This document shows positions 22,946 to 35,482 of a DNA stretch of 64,000 bases, in pieces (position 1 is the first letter of the stretch; the number at the start of each line of letters is the position of its first letter). The position numbers were made by a program, and so were the translations under genes. The notes beneath the pieces are model-generated. The model saw only the letters and a list, made by a program, of their open reading frames with translations. It made no database searches and was not told the DNA's origin. This DNA is from Coptis chinensis (Eukaryota; Streptophyta; Magnoliopsida; Ranunculales; Ranunculaceae). The stretch covers positions 70,421,501 to 70,485,500 of the forward strand of contig CM027381.1 in assembly GCA_015680905.1 (NCBI GenBank), in the 5' to 3' direction.

Positions 22946-23144
22946 CATAGTTCGTGATTCGAACGAAACTCTAGAATTCCGCTCGGAATTTCGGTTTTCC
23001 AAAAAAACGGAATTCTAAATATAGTGTTGAAATAATTGAAATTTTGAAAAAATTTGAAATTTCAAATATAACAGGGTCGAAATTTATTAGATTTCGGTTT
23101 TTAGATTTATCGAAATTCCAAAAATTCTGAAATCCCGAACTATG
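22946..23144. mobile_element. hAT-type MITE (CATAGTTCG family), copy 3, 199 bp
   Basis: It starts CATAGTTCGTGATTCGAACG and ends AATCCCGAACTATG, flanked by a perfect 8-bp duplication ATTGTTGG (22938-22945 and 23145-23152). The inverted ends extend inward through AATTCC-type words. It is the best-preserved copy with that at 36551. Confidence 0.9.
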
Positions 23145-23638
23145 ATTGTTGGACTGTACGACGGAATCATTATATATTTCTATTTTTATTGGGTTAAGTA
23201 TTCACAATGGAATATTTCATACATTATTTTGTTGGAGGTATATAACTACATTTTTTTTGTCTCTTTCACAAAATCTAAAACATTGTATGTACAATTAGAT
23301 ATTGCTATAGGTTTAGTTGGGATTCGAGTCAGATCTATTGTATCATCACTCAAAGATTTAGCTAACTTTATTAGTTCGTTCAATTTCCATTAAATATGTG
23401 TCTTGCAAATAAATATGTCAGCCCCTAAATAAATGTTTTGAGTCTTCATGTTTGTGTAACCTCAAAAAACACCAAGCTCCATGAAAATTGTACAACTCCG
23501 TAGATCAAAGTTAAATGAAGAGCAAGAATAATTACCTTGTTCTCTACATCTCTAATTCGAAAATCAGCATCCTTTGATTAGTAAGTGAGGTACTTCCAAA
23601 TAGAAATATCATAAATGTAATTGGGCTACTTGCCCTTC

Positions 23639-23664
23639 TTTTATTTTATTTTATTTTATTTTTT
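23639..23664. repeat. (TTTTA)n microsatellite
   Basis: About five copies of TTTTA, ending in a T run. Confidence 0.9.
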
Positions 23665-24108
23665 ATCCAAATAGGCCGGCAAAAAATTAAAACAAGTATT
23701 GAAGAGCTCGGGATATAGAAGACTGTTCACCAAAATGACCACAAATTTAGAGTGTTTTTTTAGTGTTACTTCTTATTTGAGGCTTCATTTGAAGACTGAT
23801 TTTGAGTATGCCTTTTATATTTGAGAATAAATAACCGCTGTATAGACTCTAGTAGTTATTTGGTGCACCGTAACCTCAAATGAATAACACTACAAATGCT
23901 CATACGCCATTCTCACTGGCGTGCAAGCCTTTTCAACATGGGACTGAAAATGAATCCCCTCAGTCAATACACTCTTCTCTAAAACTTCAGGATCGGAGAA
24001 TCATTCGGAATGAAAAAAGTAACTTGGTAGGTCAGATAGTAAGCATAGGCAAGGATCCGAAAGTGTTTAGTCATTTTGAAAATTTCATTGCCTCTATCAA
24101 TTATATTT

Positions 24109-24260
24109 GGGTTATTTAGGGATTGGTCTTAAAATTATCGATTATTAGGGATTGGTCCTACTTCTATCAATTGACCTTGAGTCGTCTCAGTTGACCGTGG
24201 TCAACCCATTTTATAATAATAAAATTTTCGTTTTTTATCAAAATGGCCAAACTACCCTTC
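24109..24260 (+). repeat. MULE left terminal inverted repeat
   Basis: It matches the reverse complement of 36175-36357 through the blocks ATTATCGATTATTAGGGATT, GACTCAAGGTCAA (as its complement), GTTGACCGTGGTCAACC and ATCAAAATGGCCAAACTACC. The repeat ends near CCCTTCA. Confidence 0.9.
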
Positions 24261-25149
24261 AGCGTGCTTGGCACGCTACATTATATTGAATTGTTTGTGA
24301 ACACCACGCGTCTAACAAAGGAGGAATGAAATTATGTAAGCCTTTCGATCATTTCAGATTCAGATCTCGAGGAAATAAGTGAGATAGAGGGGAAAAATCT
24401 ACGCCTCCCCATTTTGTCCACTTACTTAATCTTAGTTACAATAGTTCGCCTTCACTCCACCTAATCTTAGTCTTAATCTTCTCCATTAAAATGATAACTT
24501 GAAGATCTCTTTGTTTGCTACCAAACGCTTAACCTTCACTCACCTAATCTTAGAAAGAAACTTCAACTCAGAATTGTTTGCTTTGAAAAAACTTCAACCG
24601 GAAATGTTTGAAAAACTTCAACCTGAATTGTGAGTGTTAGCTAGTCGGTCGTCAATTTTGTTCGTGGACATCTCTCTTGTGGTGGTCGTGGGATTTTTTG
24701 GAGTTGCTCATTGTAAGTCGGTTCAAACTTTGTATCGCTTACATGTCAAAACATCGCTTTTAAAGTGAAAAGCATGGATCTTTAGGATTGTTTATAAAAA
24801 AATCGTGTTTTTATTCCATTATTTGTTTGTATTGATTGAACCCTATGTTTAAAAACATTTTTGTAAGAAGATTGCCGTGTGGATGGTTGGGTGGATATAT
24901 ATGCATGTATTTTGTTCTTAGGGTACTCTTGTTATTGCATGTTCTTAAAAGTAGGACTATTTTATTGTGATAAGTGTATAATGTCGATTTTTGTTGCTTT
25001 GTTATGTCCAAGACTATTATGAACTATGGCCAAGACGGTGCTAGGTGTAAAACAGTTTGTTGTACATTATGGGGTTCTTGGGGACAACTACCCCTCGGAA
25101 GATTAAGGGTAGTGATTACAAAGGTGGTAGGAGAAGCGACTATGGAATT

Positions 25150-28100
25150 TGATGGGGATGAATTCGTATGTTTGATTTGAAAAAGGATGTGCAAAACTTG
25201 GTTGGTGTGGGAGTTGAATTTCAAATGGCAAGTATCATTCAAGGGGTATATTTGCAGGGTTAACAAAAGATGAACACCTATTACATATGTGGCATGAGCT
25301 TAAACCCCGATAGAGACAAAAATACCACCAGATGTCTTTCCAAACTCCAACAACTTCTAAACCCACTAGAGCTCCTATAATCCCCACCACCGCTTCTCGA
25401 CAAATGCCTTCCACCAATGAAATCACCAAGAAAGGCCCAACCAAGAAAAGCCCAACCAAGAAAGGCCCAACCAAGAAAAGCTCAACCAAGAAAGGCCCAC
25501 CCAGCTAAGTCCACACCAAGAAAGGCCCACCCATTACCCACTACCCCAAAAAGAAAAGTGTCCAAGTAAGTGCTAGTGTTAGAAAATCCCCTAGATTTAC
25601 TCCCACCACTCCTATACCACCACTAAGTCCTATACCACCACCAACTCCTATACCACCACCAAGTCCCATACCACCACCACCAAGTAAGACTATCACCACT
25701 TCTGTACTTCCAACAACCCCCAACAAAAGTATAAAAATGGGTGAGGCAATTAGAGTTAGAAGATCCCCTAGGGAACCCAGATTCCCTGTATACAACCAAA
25801 GTTCTTCAAATAATGTCCAACCTACTGAGAAACCCCTTACTGAGAAACCCCTTAGTGTGAAACCCTCTACTGTGAAACCCCCTACCAAAAAGCAAGAAAA
25901 ACCTTTAAGAAGGTCAGGTAGGCTGCAGAAGTTGAAACCACTTGTAGGCCCTAATGGAGAGACTTTGATGTTGGACCTTGTGTCTTCCTCACGATGATGA
26001 AGTAGAAAAATAGTTGAAGTTGAGCATGTTGTGGAAGTTCTTGAACCCGGGTTGCTTACAATCGGCCAATGATGTTGTGGATGATTGGGAACATGTATTG
26101 GGTTCACTTGATCAAGAAACATTTGATGAGGTTACTTTAGGTGAGACTTTTACAGATGGTGATGCATTAGATGACAAGGATAGAAGTGATGATGGAGGTG
26201 ACAAGATGTATGAATATGGTTATAGTTTTGGACCAGTTTTTGGTACTGTCACAAATAATGATGAGTGGAGTGTTGAAGATGAGGATGAAGAAGATTACAA
26301 CTACAATCCTTCAGATAGTGACTACTCAAGATGTGGTGTCTTGATGATGAGGCCTTGGATGACATGGAGCCAATGGAGGAAGAAGTACAAAATTTAGAAG
26401 AAGAGATACAAGGTAGTGACTCTAGTGTTGTGAGGGTCAGTACAAACATATTTGAGGCAGAGGAGATGGCTAAACTTGCAAGACCAAAAGTTGAGAATGT
26501 TTTTGTGTGTGACTTGAAGCCTAAAATGTCTTGGCCAACAACTTGAGGCTTGTAGGGATTTTTTCATAAATTTGGCAATTAGAAAGAAGTTTAGCTATAG
26601 ACATCCGAAGAATGACAAGGAGAGGCTCATTTTAGAATGTAAAGATTTCAATTGTCGATTGGAAAGTAAGTGCCTCTACATTACCAAAAGAGACAATCAC
26701 ACATTCATTCTTAGGAAGTTTTGGACCAAAGATACATGTGAGGTGATGATGAAAACAAGTATGCACAGCTACATCACCATGGGTAGCTAAAACACTTGTT
26801 GACAAAATGAGAGATCATCCCGATTACAAACCAAAGGATATACTGAAAGAGATTTTTGTGAGTTTGGAGTTAGTATATCTTATTGGACCGCCTCGGTCTA
26901 GTAGAGTTTTGATGCTAGAAAAAATTAATGGAAATTATGAAGTTGGGTATCAAGTAGTCCCGAGATGTGTAGACAGATAGAGAAGTCCAATCTCGGGTAG
27001 CCTTGTTAAATGGTTTGTGAAAGATAACAATCGACATTTGTTGGTGTAGTCATTGCATTCAAGGGTTCACCGGATGGGTGGGTGACTGGGTGTAGACCGA
27101 TGATTGGGCTTGATGGCTGTTTTTCTCAAAGGTAAGTATGGTGGGTGTTGTTTGACCGCTATAGATCGGATGCCATGAATGGGCTTTTCCCTATTGGTTT
27201 TATGTGTGCAAAAAGTGAGAACAAAGATACATGGAGGCTTTTTTGTCCAATTGAAGCCACATCTCATCAAGCACAAGGAAAAGTTGACATTCATTAGTGA
27301 CAAAGTGTAAGGGATTGGTACCACCGCTGCGAGAATACTTCCCGATTCTAATCACAGTGTTGTTGTTTTAACTTATACATGTATTTTGTTATAAATCTCA
27401 TCAAGCCATATCTAATGTTTTAGACATGTGCATTTCTTGTTGCAATGTTGTTTTAGGACTTTGTTATAATGTTGTTTTAACTTGTACATGTATTTCTTGT
27501 TGCAGATTTTGTTTCGCACATATGTATAAAAATTTTAAAGCTAAGTTTCCGGTGAATTATGGGAGAGTCTTGCTTGGGAAGCTGAATGACATACAAGCTA
27601 CCGAATTGACTAGGATCTTAGGAACCATAAACAAAACCGATAGTGCAAAGATTGGATTGGTTAGATAATGAGCCAAGGGAGTGTTGGGCTAGAGCACACT
27701 TTGATTGGACATCAAAGTGTGATGAGTTGACTAACAATTTCAGTGAGTCTTTCAACTCATGGATTTTGAAAATAAGAGATAAACCTTTGGTCCAAATTTA
27801 TAGACATGTATAACCCGCTTTTGTTGAAGTCCATCTATGATAGGAGAATGTTGTCAATGAAGTCTTTTGAACATGGTGTTGTTCCAAATGTTTTGTACAT
27901 GATTAAGAAGAGAGAGGAGAGGTATAACAATTATGAGATCGAGGTGTAATCGAGACTCAAGATTTAGCAATAAGCCACCTAACTGGGAAGAAGTATAATG
28001 TGGAAATCCAAAAGCAAGAATGCTCTTGCATTGAGTGGCAAATGTCAGGAGTGCCCTGTGTGCATGCAGTTGCAGTACTCAGGTCAAGGAGGGAACCATG

Positions 28101-28295
28101 GTCTAGGTAAATCACTTGTGTCTATACTTGTGTCTATATGTGCATTCTCTTGGGGTACTTTCTTTACATTTTTTTCATTATATGGCAGGTATTGTAGTCC
28201 TTATTTTAGTGCTGAGGCCTTCAAAGCAACTTACGCAAGTTATTTGTATCCACTTGATAATATAGAAGATTGGCCAAAAATAGTGAGTGATGCCC
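25150..28295 (+). pseudogene. MuDR-type MULE transposase, N-terminal and central part, broken
   Basis: The pieces follow the usual order. First comes an N-terminal stretch (LTKDEHLLHMWHELKP near 25260-25305), then a low-complexity basic part with KKGPTKKSPTK repeats and proline-rich text (25430-25990), then an acidic segment (26080-26330, WSVEDEDEEDYNYNPSDSD). At 26560-26760 lies a MuDR DNA-binding-like domain (AIRKKFSYRHPKNDKERLIL, LECKDFNCRL). The catalytic region follows in broken frames (LVDKMRDHPDYKPKDILKEI, KGKYGGCCLTAIDRM, FKAKFPVNYGRVLLGKLNDI, CDELTNNFSESFNSWI). A SWIM zinc finger comes last (CSCIEWQMSGVPCVHAVAVL near 28020-28080, partly frameshifted), with YCSPYFSAEAFKATYASYLY after an apparent intron. 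Multiple stops show it is dead. The chromovirus insertion follows at 28296. Confidence 0.85.
25430..25515 (+). repeat. 18-bp repeats encoding KKGPTK / KKSPTK
   Basis: AAGAAAGGCCCAACCAAG and AAGAAAAGCCCAACCAAG alternate for about five units. The period is a multiple of three, so the repeats stay in frame within the transposase N-terminal region. Confidence 0.85.
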
Positions 28296-28613
28296 TGATG
28301 TATCTTTGTCGCGGAAGCAAGAACAATAGATACACAATGTATAAAGATACCCAAAACTAGGGTTTAATGAATAAAAACGAATTCTCTTAATTCAATAATA
28401 ATAATCAAGTCTCAAAATCTTAAGGTTTACATCTGCTTATATAGAGAACTAGTTAACAAATCCTAATCATAATAGAACTTGGGAAACTAAAATAGAAACT
28501 AGTCTAATTCTAATTAACTAAGGATTCAAAATAGAAGTAGAATAAAAGATAAACTCTAGCTGTAGCATTATGCATGTGCTGTGCTCATGATAATCTATTG
28601 CGTCCTCGCATCA
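28296..28613 (-). repeat. Chromovirus 3' LTR
   Basis: On the minus strand it begins TGATGCGAGGACGCAATAG and ends GACAAAGATACATCA. It is preceded by the PPT (AGCTGGGGGGAT on the minus strand, at about 28614-28625). Confidence 0.92.
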
Positions 28614-29777
28614 ATCCCCCCAGCTTGAGAAGAGCTCGTCCTCGAGATTAAGCCCTTGTATTTCTGGTAGAAAGTAGGATCCATGAGTTGAAATGTAGCA
28701 TCAGAAATCCAAGAATTTTCTGAGAATGGACGGTCACACCACTTCACCAAATAACGATCATAAGTACCCTGGCGAGTCGTAGTAGTAGAAACATCAATGA
28801 CAATTTCAATCCGATCTGTAGCAGTAGCAGGAACAACACTATGATCTACAGGTAGGGGAATAGGTGGAATACTATTGCCAACAAAAGGAGTGAGGTCCGC
28901 TACATTATGAGTGCGAGATATAAGCATCTCGGGAGGGAGGTCCAATTCATAAGCATTTTCTCCATGACGGGCGACAATGGGAAATGGGCCAAAACGTCGC
29001 ATCATCAACTTGTGAGATGAAGGCCGACGTTCTTTTCTCAAATAAACCATCACCAAATCACCAACCTCGAAAAGTCACCAAGCTTGGTTTGTGCGCATTA
29101 GTCTTATACATGGCATAAGATTTCTCCAAACGCTTCTTGACATCCTCATGAATAAGGTGAATCCGGGAAGCAAATTCCTCTGCGATGCACAAACGGAACA
29201 AATCGATGGAATAAGAGCAAGATCAAGAACAGATAAGAGGAGTTATTCCAGGTTACAATCATGAAAGGAGAAAGGCTTGTAGAAACGGTTGACAGAGTTA
29301 TTATAAAGCAAACTCGCTTGTGTTAGAACAAACTCCCAAGATTTGGGATTATCATCAATCAAACACCTCAATAGGTCACCCAAACTACGATTTACAACCT
29401 CGGTCGCCCATCACCAGGGTGGAAAGTCAGTAGAAAATTGAGCTTACTCTTAAAAAAGCTTCCATAATGTTTTCCAAAAATAGCTAGTAAATTTGACATC
29501 TCTCGCCGGTGATAGTCTGAGGTAAACCATGCAAACGAACAATCTCACGGAAGTATAAATGAGCAACCCGTGCAAAGATCTCAGAAGACGAAAGGGGAAT
29601 GAAATGAGCCATTTTTGAGAAACGATCCACAACCACAAAAATAGAATCCTTTCCGTGGTGTAAGCGTGGTAAACCCAACACAAAATCCATGGAGACATCA
29701 GCCCAAGGTTTGTCGGAATCGGAAGTGGAGTATACAAACCAAAGATTAGTGTGCTTACCTTTCACTGTATGGCACAC
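28595..29777 (-). pseudogene. Chromovirus integrase and chromodomain, frameshifted
   Basis: The minus-strand frame ending at 28595 gives the pol C terminus: FGPFPIVARHGENAYELDLP, then the chromodomain YDRYLVKWCDRPFSENSWI at about 28715-28775. Chromodomains bind histone-tail marks and guide integration to heterochromatin. Further upstream, at 29484-29777, is the start of the integrase core: CHTVKGKHTN, PWADVSMDFVLGLPRLHHGK and VVVDRFSKMAHFIPL. These contain the zinc-binding cysteine end and the first catalytic Asp. Between them the frame is lost at several positions. Confidence 0.85.
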
Positions 29778-30648
29778 ATAACATCGCCAATAAACCGGTT
29801 AATATCTCTACGATAGTAGGCCAAAAGTACTTCTCCCCGATAGAGGCAATGGTCTTTATGATCCCAAAGTGACCGCTTAACCCCCAAAGATGCATTTCAA
29901 TCATAATCGATCACGGAGGGAAGAAACGGAATACAAAGTCGCGGAACCCGAAATATGAAACCATCATGGAGAAAAAATTCACCGATAACGCCATGATGTA
30001 CCAAACAATCGGGCATGAATAGGACCAAAATAGGCATCCCGAAAGATATAAGTCGCGAACTCATCAAAACCAAACAAAGTGGTATGGAGAGTAACCAAGA
30101 GATGTGAACGACGACTCAAAGCATCAGCAACTCGATTATCCTTTCCAGCCTGAAACTGTAAGTGGAAAGTATATTTCTGCAAGAAAGAGTTCCACTTGAT
30201 ATGTCGAAAATCGACATCCTTCCGAAAGTATTAAGATAACGAAGAGCTTCATGGTCGACTTTATGAGGAATTCACGATGAATAAGATAATGATGCCAATG
30301 TCGCATGCGGCTTGGACAACCGCATAGTACTCCAAGTCATATGTAGAATAATTCAATTTAGCACCGCGAAAGTTTCTCACTATAGAAAGCAACCGGGCTT
30401 GCCATTTTGGCTTAAAAACGGCACCAATGCCGTGCTTACAAGCATCACATGTTACCTCAAAGAGTTGAGTGAAATCGCAAAACTAGAACAGAGAGGCGAA
30501 GTCATCTTCTTCTTAATCAAGTCAAATGCCTCATTAGCTTCGGGAGTCCATTTGAAAGATTTCTCACGCCAAAGCAGTTAAAGGAGCCATATCTTGCTGA
30601 AATTATGAATGAACCTTCTATAGAAAGAAGCTAAACCATGAAAACTAC
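29778..30648 (-). pseudogene. Chromovirus RNase H remnant
   Basis: Broken minus-strand frames. The clearest block is FHLQFQAGKDNRVADALSRR at 30110-30170, the standard C-terminal end of the gypsy RNase H. More diverged pieces lie upstream around 30240-30600 and match the expected order. Confidence 0.7.
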
Positions 30649-33600
30649 TTAACCCGAGTCATCATAGAAGGAACAGCCACTCAATAATAGCCTGAACTTT
30701 GGAATCATCAACACGAATACCATCGGCAGAAACCACGAAACCCAAAAATACCACAGAGTCAACCATGAAAGAACATTTCTTGAGTTGTAAATAAAGCTTC
30801 TCAGTACGCAAAACACCCAAAAGAATCTCAATATGCTTGATATGTTCGGACTCGGAAAATCAGAAATCAAAATATCATCAAAGTAGACAACACAAAATTT
30901 ATTCAGATAAGGCTTCAAAACCTGAGTCATAAGACGCATGAAGGTAGAAGGAGCATTAGAAAGACCAAAGGGCATGACCAACCACTCATATAAACCGTCT
31001 TTTTGTTTTAAAGGCGTTTTCCATTCATCTCCAAGGCGGATAATGAATGTGATGAAATCCAGATCGCAAATCAAGCTTGGAAAACACCTTAGCACCATGC
31101 AATGAATCAAGCATATCCTCAAGGCGGAATGGGAAAACGATATTTCCGCGTTGATTTTGTTAATAACCCCGCTATCAACACACATCCTCCAACTCCCATC
31201 TTTCTTAGGAGTAAGTAAAAGCACGCACGGCCTGAGGGACATACTCTCTCTAACAAATCCCTTAGCTAATAACTCAGTAACTTGCCTCTGTAACTCGGCG
31301 TGTTCAGAAGGAGCCATGCGATAATGTGGTAAGTTAGGGAGGGGAGCTCCAGGAATAAGATCAATAGCATGTTGGATATCTCGTAAAGGGGGCAATCCTC
31401 CATTAGCAGGCTCAGTACAAACATCAGAATATGAATCTAGCATTGGTTGTAACACAGGTGGTATAGTAGTAGGGTTTGCAAGAAATGACGCAGTAAGAGC
31501 AAGAAACATACCGCAATGACGTCCGTCTGCTAGAAAACCTGGTTTCACTGGTGGGCGTGGCTGAGAAGGTGGGCGAAATGGAGTCAGTGGTGCCAAAACA
31601 ATTTTCTCGCCACTAGAAGTGAAAGTATAAGTGTTCTCACGCCCATTATGAATAACAAGGAGATCATACTGCCAGGGACGACCAAGTAACAAGTGGCATG
31701 CGTCCATGGGTGCAACAGAACACCAAACATCATCCTTGTATTTAGGACCAATGGAGAACGAAACTAGACAACGACGAGTAACCTTGACTGTGGCACCATC
31801 CTGTAACCAAGAAATAGTGTAAGGTTCAGGATGTGGCTCATCCTTGAGTTTCAACTTGTCCACCATATCTTTAGAAACAATATTATCACTGGAACCGCTG
31901 TCAATGATAACATTACATAACATGCCATTCGAAGTGCAGCGAGTACGGAAGATATTATGACGAAGCCATGACGTAGGATCATGCTTAACAACTGGAGTAA
32001 TTAAAGAACGACGAACAATCAATTGGGGACAACCAGAATCTGCATAAGTTAAAAAGTCATCAATCTCAGTGACGTCTTCTTCCGGATGGTTGAGATTTTC
32101 TTCATCCTGTGTTAAACCCACGCGCTTGCGTTTAGGACAGTCACTACGAACATGTCCAATTTCCTTACACTCATAGCATGTGATTGGACCCACTCTGGTA
32201 GGAGGAGGTTTGGATGACGAAGGAACATGGGTAGAAGTGGCACTAGCGATGAGTCGGGAAGGGATGAGCCGGCGCATCTTGACTTTGAGAGCATATTTAA
32301 TAGCATCGGACATATCATAAACATCTTTGAAAGCTAATGCCTCTCGAAGTGGTTTTCGCAACCCATTCAAATAACGCCCAATTTTTTGATCGACAGATTC
32401 GCACAAAATCAGCCCGTGTGCACAACAAAAGAAACTCCTCAAGATATACCCGACCACACTTTGAAGCCGTTGTTTCAAGTTTTGGAGGCGCATGAATAAA
32501 TCCCTTTCATAGTCATGAGGAATAAATTCTTTTTTCAACTCTCGGCGCATCTTATCCCATGTAGTAATCTTATTGTAACCCAATTTAGCACGAGTCAATT
32601 GAAGTTCATCCCACCAAACAAGTGCATAGCCCGTTAATTTAGTCGCAACTAATTTAACACACTTGGGATCCTTAAAAATTTTATAATCAAAAACTTTTTC
32701 AATCTTATTTAACCAGTCGACAAAAGCATCAGGCTGTAATTTTCCATTAAATTCAGGCACGTCTAATTTAATATCACCCATCTGATTCTTCTCCAAAATA
32801 CGCAATAAACGATTAATATCAAAATTACCTAAGGGGTGCTGAAAATTTCGATGCCGTGGATTTCGCCGATTTCTCCCATTGCGATGAGGTGGTGATGGAC
32901 TAGATGAGGAGTCTGAAGGATCAGGTGGATCAAAATCAGGAGCAATACGGTGGGGCTGTCGTTGATTTCGTCGTGGAGAACTTGGTGGTGAAGCTCGTCG
33001 GCCACGGTTAATGGTAGCATCCTGGTGGTGTCTCAAATTCTGGTGGGCATGACCATGAGGATTGGGCCCGAAAGCATCGCGTTGTGGTCGGCCGTGGGCC
33101 CGGTCCGGATAAACCCGCAGTTGGTTATAAGGTGCAAAATTAGAACTTGGTCCAAGTGCTAGTAGCATATTGGGCTTAGTCGGTAGAAGCCCAATTTGGG
33201 GTTTCAATCTCACGAAACGGACATAGAAAGAAAAAGGCCTTCTTCCCCGCGAACTAGGCGTGGAAGACGATCCGCCTTTGGAGCAAAAAGCTTGATCCGT
33301 GAGGTAAGCTTGCTGATTTTCTTGGCGACCTCCTTGATTGCGTTGATGGTGGTGGTTGTCAACTTGATTTGGAGGAACCAAATTCGAATTTGGCGGTGGT
33401 GAGTTCTTAGATCTTCTCTCTCCTTCAAAATCAAGATTTTTGTTGTTGTTGTAAGTCTTGTGAATTCTCTCTCTAACTCCGGGTGTGGTAGGAGTTTGAA
33501 TTCCACCTAATTGGAGATGGTGGGTTTGATATGCTTTGCGATTGTGGGGTCTGCAGCAGCCACCCATTGAGCAATACGCCCGTATCGCTAGAAATTGGGG

Positions 33601-33708
33601 TGAATGTGGTCTAGAAGGTGCATGGCTACGTTGGCGCAGGTTTGGAACTATGCAACCGTGACCACTAGGGGCATCGTCTTCATCCCTTGGCACGAAGTTG
33701 TTCTTCAA
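30649..33708 (-). pseudogene. Chromovirus gag, protease and reverse transcriptase
   Basis: One long minus-strand frame (1019 codons) joins gag, protease and most of RT. Residues 1 to about 290 are Pro/Asn/His/Arg-rich and low in complexity, not a normal gag start, so the true start may be further inside. The gag core follows (LDVPEFNGKLQPDAFVDWLN near residue 320). The zinc knuckle CYECKEIGHVRSDC (CX2CX4HX4C) is near 510. The protease motif IIDSGSSDNIVS is near 600 and LLLGRPWQYD near 680. The RT blocks include MPFGLSNAPSTFM and VYFDDIL near 940, the catalytic box. The frame is corrupted after that box and before the RNase H. The product would package and copy element RNA. Confidence 0.85.
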
Positions 33709-33885
33709 CGGTTCGCGATGCGTTGTTGATAATCAGTGCACGAAGTTGCGACAACATCTCCTTAATCTCTCGCAATTCCATCTTGCTACCTTGTAGTGCT
33801 TCTCACGGTGGTGGTCGTCAAGGTCCTCTTCGTTGAGTGGCCATGACGAAAGCAAACCAGAAAAACCTAAAAATCGATACCAATT

Positions 33886-34203
33886 TGATGTATCTTTGTC
33901 GCGGAAGCAAGAACAATAGATACACAATGTATAAAGATACCCAAAACTATGGTTTAATGAATAAAAACGAATTCTCTTAATTCAATAATAATAATCAAGT
34001 CTCAAAATCTTAAGGTTTACATCTGCTTATATAGAGAACTAGTTAACAAATCCTAATCATAATAGAACTTGGGAAACTAAAATAGAAGCTAGTCTAATTC
34101 TAATTAACTAAGGATTCAAAATAGAAGTAGAATAAAAGATAAACTCTAGCTGTAGCATTATGCATGTGCTGTGCTCATGATAATCTATTGCGTCCTCGCA
34201 TCA
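33886..34203 (-). repeat. Chromovirus 5' LTR
   Basis: Same length as the other LTR and nearly identical. The PBS-like TTGGTATC follows at its inner edge on the minus strand. Confidence 0.92.
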
Positions 34204-35158
34204 TGCCCCTTTCCTAATACTTTTGTTATTTAGCAATTTATTTATTTTATTTGTATGTAATTTGTAATGTATTTTTCTTAACAGACCTTGGACAAAGAAT
34301 TGGTATCGCGCCTCAAAGTCTCCACACAACCGGGAAGACCAAGAAAGCAGAGAATTAGGGGAGATGATGAAATGCCCAAGTCAAAAAGAAATGTGCAAAG
34401 TGTCAAGAAGAAGGTCACAATTCGGATCATGTGATGCAAGGAAAAAGGAGAATTTGGCAAGAAGAAGAAAAGAAAAGGTATCCTTCAATGTCTAATGATA
34501 CTCATGATGTCATAGTTGGTTATAATGTGATTGTGATGTATCCTTCAATGTCTAATGATACTCATGATGTCACAAAGAGCCCAAGTGCAAGATGGACTGC
34601 AAGATGGACCTCGGATGCAAGATGGACCTCGAGATGCAACAACAAGCTCCTCCAATGCAAGAAGATGCACCTCCAATGCAAAGAAAGAAAAAAGGGAAGA
34701 AAAGTAAAGGTATGTTAGTTGAATATTGAAAGCAAAATGCATGAGTATGGTTAGTGCATGACTGCATAAACCTTACCTTATGCAAACACTAATTCAATAA
34801 GTGAGCAGGTGCCCAAACAGAGCAAGAAGTAAGTCAGCAACAGCCACCACCCCAAGTACAACAACAACAAGAGGCACCAGCACAAGGTAGGGGAAGGAGA
34901 GGCAGGGGAGGTAGAGGAGGTAGAGGAAGAGGAGCCCTAGTGCAAGAGGTAGCTCCAGTGCAAGAACCACAAGCTCTAGGCAGGGGAGGGAGAGGAAGAC
35001 CAAGAGGAGGCAGAACAGGAAGAGGAGGGAATGGAAGGGGAAGGGGTAGAGAATTCTCTGGCTTGTATGGCTTGTTGTTTGGTGATGACAATGTAGAAAC
35101 TCCATCAACTCCTCCAGTGAATGCAAATCAGAGAGCAGGAGAGCCACTTACACAATAG
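34204..35158 (+). pseudogene. MULE transposase C-terminal part after the chromovirus insertion
   Basis: The sequence resumes after the insertion with an intron-like AT-rich stretch ending TTTTTCTTAACAG at about 34284. It then gives PGRPRKQRIRGDDEMPKSKR and a zinc knuckle CAKCQEEGHNSDHV near 34395-34435, the usual knuckle downstream of the SWIM finger in plant MULE transposases. A 60-bp tandem duplication follows (34479-34572). After another apparent intron (AG near 34808) the tail is Gln/Pro-rich and then RGRRGRGGRGGRGRG-type, ending at TAG 35156-35158. Gly/Arg-rich tails are common in this family. Reading frames are only partly continuous. Confidence 0.75.
34478..34573 (+). repeat. 60-bp period duplication
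   Basis: GTATCCTTCAATGTCTAATG with ATACTCATGATGTCA occurs at 34478 and again at 34538. Confidence 0.9.
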
Positions 35159-35482
35159 TTGGTTTTTGAATCCTTTTGGGGATTGTCAGTGAATATTTGT
35201 CCATATTTTGTTGTTTGGGTTGTTTTGTGTTACATATACTTGAGAAATGGTCTATATGATGTTGTTCATTTTGGGTCAGGTTTATGTATGTGTCCATATA
35301 TATCTTTTGATTGTTATCAGATGCTGACATTGTTTTGGTACCCTTGTGAATATTGTCTGAGTGACATTGCTGAGTTTAAGATTTGAATTGTTGTAGGTAA
35401 ATCTATATTTCATAACCAAGAACCTTTATTTGAATCCTTTTCAATGAGGCCTTACATCAGATAGAACCTCACTTGGGATACC

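Larger units (their letters stand above)
28296..34203 (-). mobile_element. Chromovirus (Ty3/gypsy), 5908 bp, minus strand
   Basis: Two 318-bp LTRs (28296-28613 and 33886-34203) and a perfect 5-bp duplication TGCCC (28291-28295 and 34204-34208) define it. It reads on the minus strand: LTR, tRNA-Met-type PBS remnant (TTGGTATCGATTT), gag with a zinc knuckle, protease, RT, RNase H and integrase with a C-terminal chromodomain, then PPT and LTR. The chromodomain and small LTRs suggest the Reina-like group. I see only two differences between the LTRs (at 28363/33953 and 28498/34088), so the insertion is recent. Yet the coding region already has several frameshifts, so it probably arrived defective. 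Confidence 0.93.

Noticed and set aside
25541-26122. A 193-codon minus-strand frame rich in Gly and Val across the MULE transposase N-terminal region
   Set aside because: It is the complement of a proline- and CCA-rich coding stretch on the + strand. The composition explains the openness and no motif is present.
34794-35147. A 117-codon minus-strand frame rich in Leu and Pro
   Set aside because: Complement of the Gly/Arg-rich transposase tail. Low complexity, no independent evidence.
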